Both the position numbers and the translations under genes were made by a program. Below are positions 37,783-45,065 of a stretch of 47,337 nt of DNA, piece by piece (position 1 is the stretch's first letter; each line of letters begins with the position of its first letter). This DNA comes from REEB48 sp964355085 (lineage in GTDB: Bacteria; Patescibacteriota; Minisyncoccia; UBA6257; 02-FULL-45-10c), in the NCBI GenBank assembly GCA_964355085.1, contig CAYHBW010000004.1:1-47337 (forward strand), read 5' to 3'. The notes under the pieces were generated by a model. That model searched no databases. It was not told the origin of the DNA and saw only the letters and a list, made by a program, of their open reading frames with translations.

Positions 37783-37998
37783 CTAGAGAACCAGACCGGC
37801 CAGAGCCAAAGCTGCGAATGCGATTGCCAAAACGATTGTTCCTCCGAAGATGAACTTTTCCAGTCCGCGGCGGGTCTGATAAAATCCTCCTTCGCCTCCG
37901 CCAAGAAGACCGGAGAGTCCGGATGAGCGCTCCTGAAGCAAAATAAAAACAATCAGCAGTACGGTTACAATTATCTGTGATATAGGAAGCCAATTCAT
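37783..37998 (-). CDS. secG: preprotein translocase subunit SecG
   Basis: A 71-residue inner-membrane SecG, accessory subunit of SecYEG. Two transmembrane helices are joined by the family loop: IVTVLLIVFILLQERSSGLS then GGFYQTRRGLEKFIFGGTI. Two overlapping frames of similar size here are shadows. It is 9 bases downstream of the holin-like gene and may be co-transcribed with it. Confidence 0.93.
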   Translation of the reverse strand: MNWLPISQIIVTVLLIVFILLQERSSGLSGLLGGGEGGFYQTRRGLEKFIFGGTIVLAIAFAALALAGLVL

Positions 37999-38007
37999 AA
38001 GTTGAGA

Positions 38008-38379
38008 CTAATCCTTTTTAAACAGGATCTTTGCGGAAAAATGAAGTAAGATATTCACTCCGGTAATAAGCAAAGTTCCGTATATAAGAGACTCAGTTCC
38101 ACTAATATTAACATTTACACTCAAAATGTCAAGAAGGTAGAGCATTCCGGCATTTATGACGAGGGTGAACAATCCTAGGGTCAGGAATATGATCGGCGAC
38201 AATATCATCTTCAAAAGAGGCCGGATGAACCAGTTTATGACAGTGAAGGTGGCGGCTGCGAGCAGGAGATTTTCAAAAGGAGAGGAAACGACTTCGAAAC
38301 CGGCGATAAACTGACCCGCCAGGATGATGGCGATCAGGTTGGAGAAGTATGAGAAGACTAAATTGGCAAACCATTTCAT
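38008..38379 (-). CDS. DUF360 (mycobacterial four-TM phage holin-like) membrane protein
   Basis: A 123-residue membrane protein with four transmembrane helices, matching PF04020-type proteins: LAGQFIAGFEV near residue 22 and NWFIRPLLKMILSPIIFLTL near 50, then LVINAGMLYLLD. Despite the holin name, most family members are chromosomal proteins of unknown function and there is no phage context here. It lies just upstream of secG. Confidence 0.85.
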   Translation of the reverse strand: MKWFANLVFSYFSNLIAIILAGQFIAGFEVVSSPFENLLLAAATFTVINWFIRPLLKMILSPIIFLTLGLFTLVINAGMLYLLDILSVNVNISGTESLIYGTLLITGVNILLHFSAKILFKKD

Positions 38380-38408
38380 ATACTCATTATAGCTTTTATT
38401 GCCCGCAA

Positions 38409-38431
38409 ATAAAAAACCCCTAAAAGGGGTT
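38409..38431 (-). terminator. rho-independent terminator
   Basis: Minus strand AACCCC-ttttA-GGGGTT type stem followed by TTTTATTT. Confidence 0.75.
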
Positions 38432-38606
38432 ATTTTAGAGGAGCGTATTTCATAGCTGCCCAGAGTGCAGCTACTATAAGAATAATAATGCCACTCTCTC
38501 CGCCGGCTTCGTTCTTTCGGATTCCGGAGACGGCCAAGGCGATAATTCCGATCATCGCAGCAACTTCTGGCTGGGCCAAGGCATTAATTGTGTTGGCGAG
38601 ATCCAT
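38430..38606 (-). CDS. small membrane protein
   Basis: A 58-residue protein with two hydrophobic helices (EVAAMIGIIALAVSGI and SGIIILIVAALWAAMKY). The upstream in-frame TTG (38663) lies in the -35 TTGACA (minus strand, 38658-38663) of its likely promoter, so ATG 38606 is the better start. Function unknown. Monocistronic. Confidence 0.6.
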   Translation of the reverse strand: MDLANTINALAQPEVAAMIGIIALAVSGIRKNEAGGESGIIILIVAALWAAMKYAPLK

Positions 38607-38675
38607 TTGTTTTCCGAAAAGAAGATCCGAGAATAGTATTGCAAATTTATTTTTCAGTGTCAATTTTTCGGTTAA

Positions 38676-38701
38676 AAATAAAAACCGCCGGAAGCGGCGG
38701 C
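38676..38701 (-). terminator. rho-independent terminator
   Basis: Minus strand CCGCCGCTTCCGGCGG followed by TTTTTATTTTT. Confidence 0.8.
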
Positions 38702-38710
38702 GTGCTATGT

Positions 38711-39115
38711 TTAAATGTCTACCCCATACGCGAGTTTATTGAGAAATTTCCTCATCAGGTCATTACTCTGTTTATCGTTTTTTCCCAGGACAAGAATTGC
38801 GGCCCGCATGCCAAGTTTGATCATCGTATTTCGGTTTGCCTTAGGTCCGAATCGTATTACGACTTGCCCGCTACTTTGTTTTTTAAGCCACTCTCTTAGC
38901 TGACGGAGTTTCATTACTGCTTTCAGCTTAAGTCGCTCTCTTTCAGGACAATTTTTGCAACAATTGCAGTGATGTTCGAAATTATACATCAGCATGCGCT
39001 CTCCATAGCAAAGATTTTTTACCGGCAGCCAACCTATATGCAAACGGGCTCCAAGAAGCGGCCCCTTAGGCATCTGTTGCGGGGAAATTCTGACTGATGG
39101 TCTGGGATTACTCAT
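38711..39115 (-). CDS. basic hypothetical protein with H-x3-C-x2-C cluster
   Basis: A 134-residue, strongly basic soluble protein. Residues 48-56 read HHCNCCKNC, giving H49-x3-C53-x2-C56 plus extra Cys, a likely zinc site; a similar H-x3-C-x2-C occurs in the gene at 10800. The C-terminal half (QVVIRFGPKANRNTMIKLGMR) is basic. No family is recognised. GAGGA lies just before ATG 39115. It has its own promoter (TTGACA, 17 bases, TAAATA; 39127-39155, minus) and terminator. Confidence 0.65.
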   Translation of the reverse strand: MSNPRPSVRISPQQMPKGPLLGARLHIGWLPVKNLCYGERMLMYNFEHHCNCCKNCPERERLKLKAVMKLRQLREWLKKQSSGQVVIRFGPKANRNTMIKLGMRAAILVLGKNDKQSNDLMRKFLNKLAYGVDI

Positions 39116-39126
39116 GCGTCCTCAAT

Positions 39127-39155
39127 TATTTAATGATCCGTTTTGAGTATGTCAA
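39127..39155 (-). promoter_or_regulatory. sigma-70-like promoter
   Basis: Minus strand TTGACA (39150-39155), 17-base spacer, TAAATA (39127-39132). Confidence 0.65.
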
Positions 39156-39179
39156 AAAATTTTCAGGAGGTCAAGAAAT

Positions 39180-40511
39180 TTAATATTGCGGCGGCAAAAA
39201 TTTCTTTCGGCGGACAGAGCGGTGATAGCGCAAGACGAAATTGTGCGTATTTTGGATCGCCATGCGGATGATTTTCTGAAAATCTTCCGGAAGCTCTGTA
39301 ATCGGAACCGGCAAGGGTTTCAGGCCGTAGACTTCCTGATTTGGTTTGGCAAATGAAATTATTTTAGGTAATTGGTAATTAGTAATTGGTAACTTAGAAA
39401 GAGCGCGCTTCGCGGCATTAAACTGCGTTATTCCTCCGTCAATAATAAGCAGATCCGGATATGGCCATTCCGGATGGTTAAGCCGGCGGGAAACCATTTC
39501 TTCCATCATGCGCGGATCGTCTTCAATTATTTGTGTGGGCGCATCCGTATTTCTCGGAGCTTCAGCGAAGTGAGCGCTATTCGTATGCTTGAATTTCCGC
39601 CACATGTTTTTATCCGCAGTCCACTCGTTTGATACGTGATACCTGATACCGGATTCCGCGCGTTGCCAGCGCGTCATCGCCCCGACCGCTTCTTTTCCGG
39701 AAAGATGGGAGTTGTCGTAACATTCAATGCTTCGGATAGAATCTAGTATCTGGTAGCTAGAATCTGAAAGAACATTCTTATTCCTACTAGATTCCAGATT
39801 CTTAATTCCAGATTCTAAATAAGGTTTATGCGCCCAGATTTTTTCCAATACCAGAAGTTCATATGGATCTTTCAATGATCGCAGGAATTTCTTGTTTTCT
39901 CCCGTCAGAATATCCTTTATCCTTTTTATATTTTTCTGATATTTCCGGATTTCTTTTATTTGCGGTGTTAGTGTTGAATCCGCGTCATTCGCATTATATT
40001 TACGGCAGCAATACCAGGGACAATTATTTATCTGGGCATCAAGACAGATGCGCAAATGAGGTTTATGGGCGCAGTAGGGAATCGTACGTCTGATGAGCCG
40101 GAGGATTGATTTAAGCGGTGCGCCGTCAGTGAAGGGGCCGATGTATTCCTGGTTTTTATCATGTAATTGATGGGTGATAAAAATTCGCGGAAAAGCTTCC
40201 TTTGAAATGGCCACATAGAAATAATTCTTGTCGTCTTTGAAAAGAACGTTGTATTTCGGCTTCAGTTCTTTTATCAATTTTGATTCCACGATCAGCGCTT
40301 CGATATTTGAGCGCAAAGCAACGGTTTTCAGCGAGGTGGCTTCTTCATGCAAGGACTTAGTTTTGATGTCAGTTATTTTCAGATAGTTCTTCAGGCGGTT
40401 CCGCAGATTGGACGCTTTGCCGACATAAAGAACTTCTTTTTTATGGAAAAAAATATATACGCCGGGTTCTTTAGGGGAATATTTGATTTTCTGGATAATG
40501 TCGGATAGCAT
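39180..40511 (-). CDS. uvrC: excinuclease ABC subunit C, shortened, no UVR or HhH domain
   Basis: UvrC makes both incisions in nucleotide excision repair. The 443-residue protein (about 600 expected) keeps the GIY-YIG nuclease (PGVYIFFHKKEVLYVGKASN, residues 16-35), the Cys cluster C147, C156, C164, C168 that can hold an iron-sulfur centre, and the RNase H-like 5' nuclease (D266 in IECYDNSH, D331/D332, D358 in LLIIDGG, H423 in NTHNF). The UVR segment and most of the linker are missing, replaced by about 30 residues encoded by AT-rich repeats. The C-terminal tandem helix-hairpin-helix is absent; the protein ends soon after HRSVRRKK. A second repeat encodes LPITNYQLP. Function is probably retained with altered partner contacts. 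Confidence 0.93.
   Translation of the reverse strand: MLSDIIQKIKYSPKEPGVYIFFHKKEVLYVGKASNLRNRLKNYLKITDIKTKSLHEEATSLKTVALRSNIEALIVESKLIKELKPKYNVLFKDDKNYFYVAISKEAFPRIFITHQLHDKNQEYIGPFTDGAPLKSILRLIRRTIPYCAHKPHLRICLDAQINNCPWYCCRKYNANDADSTLTPQIKEIRKYQKNIKRIKDILTGENKKFLRSLKDPYELLVLEKIWAHKPYLESGIKNLESSRNKNVLSDSSYQILDSIRSIECYDNSHLSGKEAVGAMTRWQRAESGIRYHVSNEWTADKNMWRKFKHTNSAHFAEAPRNTDAPTQIIEDDPRMMEEMVSRRLNHPEWPYPDLLIIDGGITQFNAAKRALSKLPITNYQLPKIISFAKPNQEVYGLKPLPVPITELPEDFQKIIRMAIQNTHNFVLRYHRSVRRKKFLPPQY
39365..39397. repeat. AT-rich repeat inside uvrC
   Basis: TAGGTAATTGGTAATTAGTA followed by ATTGGTAACTTAG; encodes KLPITNYQLPK in-frame. Style matches the intergenic repeat at 33687-33742. Confidence 0.65.
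39737..39821. repeat. AT-rich repeat block inside uvrC at the UVR position
   Basis: TAGAATCTAGTATCTGGTAG and GATTCCAGATTCTTAATTCC-type words in opposite orientations. They encode SGIKNLESSRNK and SSYQILDSIRS in-frame. The same words are intergenic at 24222-24262. Confidence 0.7.
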
Positions 40512-40544
40512 TATGTAAGTTATTCATAGATTGGACAGGATGAG

Positions 40545-40826
40545 ATGTCAAGGAAATATTTTTCCGATTTTTCCCTTGAAGTCCGAGCGGGAAATATAAT
40601 CGCGAAGAAATTTAAAAAAGCCGGAGTTGTGCCATTTCCGGAAGTTGATCTGGAGAGAGCTGCTTTTGCTTCCGGAATTCCGGAAAAGAGGATTTTACAT
40701 GCATCGAGAAGGAGGGAGCTTGCTGGCCGTCGAGTCGGCGATAAGCATATGATCAGAGCAGCCGATCTTTGGTACTTCGCCGTTTCTTTAGAAAAAGAAA
40801 AGATTGGAAGGAAAAACCGCCGTTAA
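40545..40826 (+). CDS. small basic hypothetical protein
   Basis: A 93-residue basic protein, predicted helical, no recognised family. The region VDLERAAFASGIPEKRILHAS has a helix-turn-helix-like rhythm, which is only suggestive. AGGA lies 4 bases before ATG 40545. It is divergent from uvrC and convergent with gpmI. Confidence 0.6.
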   Translation: MSRKYFSDFSLEVRAGNIIAKKFKKAGVVPFPEVDLERAAFASGIPEKRILHASRRRELAGRRVGDKHMIRAADLWYFAVSLEKEKIGRKNRR

Positions 40827-40842
40827 ATTCGGCGGATTTTTA
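40814..40842. terminator. bidirectional terminator
   Basis: CCGCCG-ttaaatt-CGGCGG with T-runs on both sides, between convergent genes. Confidence 0.8.
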
Positions 40843-42390
40843 TTGCAGCAGCTTCAGCAGGCTCTGACCTGTTATTTCTGCGGGTTTCGGTATGTCCAAT
40901 AATTCCAGAACTGTCGGGGCGATGTCGGAAAGGATCCCGGAAATTTCACCTTCAGCGAGATTTATTTCCGCCTGGTTTTTCGGACGAGTGAATTCATTGC
41001 CGACCAGATAAATCGGAACAGGGGACGGGTCGTGCGTATTTGTATATTCTCCTGTGCGCGGATTCATCATTGATTCGGCATTTCCGTGATCGGCTGTGAT
41101 TATCAGCGCGGCATCATTTTCCAGCGCGGCCCTTACCAGCGCTCCGACGGATTCATCCACTGTTTTCACTGCGATTTTAGTGGCTTCGTAATTGCCGGTG
41201 TGGGCTACCATGTCGCCGTTTGCGAAATTGACCAGGATGAAATCGAAGGATTTTTCCCGGATCGCCTGGGTGACGCGCGCGGTTATTTCCAGCGCCTGCA
41301 TTTTCGGTTTTTCGGCGTGGCTGGAAACTTTTTCAGACGGCACAAGAATGCGGAACTCGTTTTCAAAGGGCTTTTCCCTGTATCCGTTGAAAAAATAAGT
41401 GACGTGGGCGTATTTTTCCGTTTCGGCGATGCGAAGCTGGGTTTTACCGTTTTCCGCAATAATCCGCCCGAGCGGCATTTCCACCGATTCGGACGGGAAA
41501 GCGATCGGCGCCTTGAAAATATCCAGATATTTGGTGAAGGTGGCGATATAGAGATTAGGAAGGGGCTTGGTCGGGAATTCCGAGAATTCAGGATCAATAA
41601 AGGCGCCGGCGATCTGGCGGATTCCGTCTTCCCGGAAATCGAAGAAAATTATCGCATCATTGCTTTCCACGCAGTTTCCCGGATTTATCGTGTGCGGCTC
41701 GATATGCTGATCTGTGAGATTCCTGGAATAAGCTTCCTGTGCGGTTTCTTCCGGAGATTTTCCGATTGGTCCGGTTCCGGTAATCGCTTCATAGGCGAGC
41801 CGGGTGCGCTCCCAGTGATTATCGCGCTCCAGTCCGTAGAATCTTCCGGCGATGCTTCCGATTGTCCATCCGTCGGGAATATCCAGGCGAAGTTTCCCGA
41901 GGATCTCCGTAAATGATTTCGGTCCGCTGTCTTTTCCGTCCGTAAACAGATGAAGATTTATTTTCGACACCCCGTTCTGTTTGGAGAGGTTTATCAGGGC
42001 GATCAGGTGTTCGTAAGAGGCATGGATGTTTCCCTGCGTGAGAAGTCCGATAAGATTCAGCGCGCTGCTGTTATTTTTTACGTGCGCAAAAGCATCCAGC
42101 AGAGCCTGATTTTTTGAGAAACTTCCGTCCCGGATTGCCAAAGTGATGCGGGGATAGTGCTGATAGAGGATTTTCCCGGCGCCGATGGTCAGGTGGCCGA
42201 CTTCGCTGTTGCCTTCTTCATTCCAGGGGAGGCCGATGGAAATGCTGGAGGCCTGAAGCGAGCCCATCAGAAAATTTTCCTTTATGTAATCCAGATTCGG
42301 AGTTCCCTGGATATGAATGGGGTTCGTGTCGTTCTTCGCGCCGACGCCCCAGCCATCCAAAATTGCTAGAATTACTTGACGCTTGGTCAT
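40840..42390 (-). CDS. gpmI: 2,3-bisphosphoglycerate-independent phosphoglycerate mutase
   Basis: iPGM interconverts 3- and 2-phosphoglycerate using two manganese ions. The 516-residue protein is full length: AILDGWGVG at the N-terminus (metal Asp), NSEVGHLTIGAGKILYQ with nucleophile Ser62, HLFTDGKDSGPKS, NFANGDMVAHTGN, and ITADHGNAESM for the second metal site. Minus-strand TATACT lies 7 bases before ATG with no Shine-Dalgarno, so the mRNA is probably leaderless. It stands alone between uvrC's neighbour and rny. Confidence 0.95.
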   Translation of the reverse strand: MTKRQVILAILDGWGVGAKNDTNPIHIQGTPNLDYIKENFLMGSLQASSISIGLPWNEEGNSEVGHLTIGAGKILYQHYPRITLAIRDGSFSKNQALLDAFAHVKNNSSALNLIGLLTQGNIHASYEHLIALINLSKQNGVSKINLHLFTDGKDSGPKSFTEILGKLRLDIPDGWTIGSIAGRFYGLERDNHWERTRLAYEAITGTGPIGKSPEETAQEAYSRNLTDQHIEPHTINPGNCVESNDAIIFFDFREDGIRQIAGAFIDPEFSEFPTKPLPNLYIATFTKYLDIFKAPIAFPSESVEMPLGRIIAENGKTQLRIAETEKYAHVTYFFNGYREKPFENEFRILVPSEKVSSHAEKPKMQALEITARVTQAIREKSFDFILVNFANGDMVAHTGNYEATKIAVKTVDESVGALVRAALENDAALIITADHGNAESMMNPRTGEYTNTHDPSPVPIYLVGNEFTRPKNQAEINLAEGEISGILSDIAPTVLELLDIPKPAEITGQSLLKLLQ

Positions 42391-42397
42391 ACAATAA

Positions 42398-42403
42398 AGT
42401 ATA
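42398..42403 (-). promoter_or_regulatory. -10 box of gpmI, leaderless
   Basis: TATACT on the minus strand ends 7 bases before the gpmI ATG at 42390. Confidence 0.45.
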
Positions 42404-42458
42404 ATATAGAAATTAGTTTAGTAATAATATCAAATAATTAATCAGTTACTGAAAATAT

Positions 42459-42476
42459 AAGAGGGGCGACCCTCTT
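42459..42476 (+). promoter_or_regulatory. GNRA-capped hairpin in the rny leader
   Basis: AAGAGGG-GCGA-CCCTCTT, a perfect 7-bp stem with a GCGA tetraloop, 39 bases before the RNase Y start. No T-run follows, so it is not a terminator. Confidence 0.6.
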
Positions 42477-42515
42477 GTGTCCTAAACATGAATCGTTTAA
42501 GTAACAAACAAATAT

Positions 42516-44036
42516 ATGCTGACAAATCCATTTGTGTGGGTAGCTTTGATTTTAGGTATCGCAGCGGGGTATTTTCTCCGACAGTCGATAGTATCTAAGC
42601 AGGCGGACTCGGTAGAACAAAAAATAAAAATCTGGATGGACGAAGCGCAATCCAAGTCAAAGGAGGTGATTTTGGATGCGAAAGAGCGAGCTGCGAAATT
42701 ATTGGAGGAGGTCAAGGGAGAAGAGAGGACCCGGAAGGTCCAATTGGACAAGCTGGAAGAGAGGATAATGAAAAAAGAGGAGACTCTGGAAAAGCAGTAT
42801 GCCGACATGACTTCCCAGAAAATGAATCTCGAGGAAGAAGCAAAGCGGGTCAATACGACTCGCGCGGAAATGGACGCGTTGAAGTCGAAGATTCTCGGAG
42901 AGTTGGAAAAAGTCGCGAATCTCTCGGTTGATGACGCGAAAAAGCAGGTTTTGAAAAAAGTGACCGAAGAGCACCGCGTAGAATTGGCGGTGGCTTTGAA
43001 TAAATTGGAAACCGAGCGTCGGGAGGAAATCGAGAAAAAGAGCATGGGTATCATAACCACAGCCATCCAGCGTTATGCCCGTTCCCATGTTTCTGATGTC
43101 ACCACTAGCTCATTCCAGCTTCCGAGCGAGGATATGAAAGGGAAGATCATCGGCCGCGAAGGACGCAACATTAAGACGCTTGAAAGAATGACCGGAGTAG
43201 AAATCATCGTTGACGAAACTCCGGACACGATAATTTTCTCTTCTTATGATCCGCTCCGCCGGGAAGTGGCGCGCATGACCATGGAAAAGTTGCTTAAGGA
43301 CGGACGCATCCAACCGGCGAAGATCGAAGAAAAAGTCGCCGAATCCCAGGGTGAACTCAACCGCAGAATGGTGGAAATCGGCGAGAACGCCGCGCTTGAA
43401 GTCGGCGTTGTCGGCCTGCCTAAGGAAATCATCCAGCTCTTGGGCAGATTGTATTTCCGCACTAGCTTTGGACAGAATGTGCTCGTGCATTCGATTGAAA
43501 TGGCGCATATTTCCGCGATGATCGCCGCCGAACTTGGTGTGAATATCGAAGTCGCCAAGAAAGGCGCGCTTTTACACGATATCGGAAAAGCGATCGACCA
43601 TGAAGTTCAGGGAACGCACGTCGAGCTCGGACGGAAAATCCTGCAGAAATACGGAATTGATGAGGAAGTCGTCAAGGCCATGCAATCGCACCATGATGAA
43701 TATCCATATTCCAATCCGGAATCCTATATCGTCACGACTGCGGATATTTTGTCCGCCGCCCGTCCGGGAGCCCGTAGGGGAACAGTTGAAAACTACATCA
43801 AGCGCTTGGAAGATTTGGAAAAGATTGCCACAAGCTTTGATGGCGTGAAGAGCGCGTATGCTTTGTCCGCAGGCCGTGAAATCCGCGTGTTCGTCATTCC
43901 GGAGAAAGTTGACGACTTCGGCGCTTTGCAGATGGCTCGTAACATTGCCAATAAGATTCAGACTGATATGAAATATCCGGGTGAAATAAAAGTGAATGTC
44001 ATCAGGGAGATGCGCGCAGTGGAAGTTGCTCGCTAA
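42516..44036 (+). CDS. rny: ribonuclease Y
   Basis: RNase Y is a membrane-anchored endoribonuclease that starts mRNA decay. The 506-residue protein has the classic order: N-terminal transmembrane helix (VWVALILGIAAGYFL), a coiled coil at about 30-190, a KH domain (GKIIGREGRNIKTLE, about 210), and an HD domain with LLHDIGKAIDHE near 355 and VVKAMQSHHDEYP. ATG 42516 has no Shine-Dalgarno. The leader contains a stable GNRA hairpin. With RNase J and the beta-CASP hydrolase it gives this region three RNA-decay enzymes. Confidence 0.95.
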   Translation: MLTNPFVWVALILGIAAGYFLRQSIVSKQADSVEQKIKIWMDEAQSKSKEVILDAKERAAKLLEEVKGEERTRKVQLDKLEERIMKKEETLEKQYADMTSQKMNLEEEAKRVNTTRAEMDALKSKILGELEKVANLSVDDAKKQVLKKVTEEHRVELAVALNKLETERREEIEKKSMGIITTAIQRYARSHVSDVTTSSFQLPSEDMKGKIIGREGRNIKTLERMTGVEIIVDETPDTIIFSSYDPLRREVARMTMEKLLKDGRIQPAKIEEKVAESQGELNRRMVEIGENAALEVGVVGLPKEIIQLLGRLYFRTSFGQNVLVHSIEMAHISAMIAAELGVNIEVAKKGALLHDIGKAIDHEVQGTHVELGRKILQKYGIDEEVVKAMQSHHDEYPYSNPESYIVTTADILSAARPGARRGTVENYIKRLEDLEKIATSFDGVKSAYALSAGREIRVFVIPEKVDDFGALQMARNIANKIQTDMKYPGEIKVNVIREMRAVEVAR

Positions 44037-44048
44037 TTTTTTCTGATC

Positions 44049-44114
44049 AAGCCGGTTGCTTCCGCGAGAGACGCCCAGTTACGCAGTTTCCCCGCAAAGC
44101 GAGCCGGCTTTTTA
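44049..44114 (+). terminator. long terminator stem or small RNA after rny
   Basis: AAGCCGG (44049-44055) pairs with CCGGCTT (44104-44110), extended by TTGCTT with AAAGCGA, then TTTTTAT. The 35-base inner part is larger than a normal terminator loop. Confidence 0.6.
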
Positions 44115-44164
44115 TAGTTTGATAAAAATTAACTTTGCTTAACGGGTTACAGTATATTTTTTAT

Positions 44165-44193
44165 TTGATTTTTAGTTTTCATTGTCTTATCAT
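44165..44193 (+). promoter_or_regulatory. sigma-70-like promoter
   Basis: TTGATT (44165-44170), 17-base spacer, TATCAT (44188-44193). Confidence 0.6.
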
Positions 44194-44226
44194 TAAAGAG
44201 GTTTTTTGATAACTGGGTGGCAGAAA

Positions 44227-44508
44227 ATGGCGCTGGATGATGAGTTGAAGAAGGTTAAGGAAAGTTCGCGTCATCACCCGCTTTTGACTAGAGAGAGTCT
44301 CGAAGAGGCCAAGGCATTCTACAGAGAGAAGATTGGCGCTGATGCGTATAAGCAATTAGAAAAAGATACGGATCTCTCTGATCCGAACAGCTCAATCAGC
44401 CAGTGGTTTAATTTTTTGGATGATTTGAAAAAAAAGAATATCGAGCTTTGTGAAGCTTGCCTGATCAAGCTTTCCAGAAAATTTCTTGATAAATCAGTAA
44501 GTTCATAA
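44227..44508 (+). CDS. small hypothetical protein with CxxC
   Basis: A 93-residue charged, helical protein. C75 and C78 form CEAC near the C-terminus, spaced like the Cys pair of the H-x3-C-x2-C proteins of this window but with Asn71 at the His position. ATG 44227 is preceded by GGGTGG. Private promoter and terminator. Function unknown. Confidence 0.6.
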   Translation: MALDDELKKVKESSRHHPLLTRESLEEAKAFYREKIGADAYKQLEKDTDLSDPNSSISQWFNFLDDLKKKNIELCEACLIKLSRKFLDKSVSS

Positions 44509-44516
44509 ATTTCATA

Positions 44517-44546
44517 CTCCGGCACAAGTCGGAGATTTTGTTTTTT
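44517..44546 (+). terminator. rho-independent terminator
   Basis: CTCCG/CGGAG stem then ATTTTGTTTTTT. Confidence 0.7.
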
Positions 44547-44605
44547 AAATGCAGATTTTGTATAATTGATATTACATTATAAATAACGGTCGAAAATAAA
44601 ATAAA

Positions 44606-44671
44606 TAGTATTTAGAATTTAGTAGTTAGTATCTGAAATCGGAAACTAACACCTAAAAACTAAAACCTAAA
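44606..44671. repeat. AT-rich repeat upstream of hup
   Basis: TAGTATTTAGAATTTAGTAG and TTAGTATC words, then their rough complements (AAACTAACACCTAAAAACTA). Similar TTAGTAGCTAGTAGTTAG words follow hup at 44956-45000. Confidence 0.6.
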
Positions 44672-44678
44672 TAAATTT

Positions 44679-44954
44679 ATGACAAAAGAAGGACTCATAC
44701 AGGCGGTGATGAAGGCGACAAAGATGGAAACTAAGAAAGCCGCTCAAGCGGCGACTGAAGCTGTTTTTGAAGTTATCACCAAGACTCTTGCTCGTGGCGA
44801 AGAAGTTGCGGTCACCGGTTTCGGAACTTTCCGCGCCGTCAAAGTCGCCGCCCGCCAAGGTGTCAATCCGAAGACGGGGGAGAAGATCCAGATCGCAGCG
44901 GCCATCCGTCCCAAGTTCAAGGCAGGAAAGGCGCTTAAGGATGCAGTGGCGTAG
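44679..44954 (+). CDS. hup: HU-family DNA-binding protein
   Basis: A 91-residue HU nucleoid protein. N-terminal helices MTKEGLIQAVMKATKM, the signature VTGFGTFRAVKVAARQGVNP (DNA-binding beta-arm with PKTGEKI), and the closing AIRPKFKAGKALKDAV are all typical. It bends and compacts DNA as a dimer. No Shine-Dalgarno is seen; AT-rich repeats flank both sides, with a bidirectional terminator after the second. Confidence 0.95.
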   Translation: MTKEGLIQAVMKATKMETKKAAQAATEAVFEVITKTLARGEEVAVTGFGTFRAVKVAARQGVNPKTGEKIQIAAAIRPKFKAGKALKDAVA

Positions 44955-45000
44955 GATTAGTAGCTAGTAGTTAGAAGTTAGTATTTAGTAACTAGTAACA

Positions 45001-45033
45001 AAAAAACAGCCCTGTATTGCTGGGCTGTTTTTA
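45001..45033. terminator. bidirectional terminator
   Basis: AACAGCCC/GGGCTGTT stem with T-runs on both strands, between hup and the sigma-factor operon. Confidence 0.8.
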
Positions 45034-45065
45034 TTATTCGCATATCATCTGCTTATATCCGCGGA

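Noticed and set aside
37754..37993. Two alternative frames over secG
   Set aside because: Only the frame 37783-37998 gives the SecG helices and the QTRRGLEKF loop.
38008..38379. Prophage remnant suggested by the holin-like gene
   Set aside because: The family is mostly chromosomal and no other phage gene is nearby.
41086..41916. 276-codon open frame antisense to gpmI
   Set aside because: Shadow of a well-conserved gene; no start signals.
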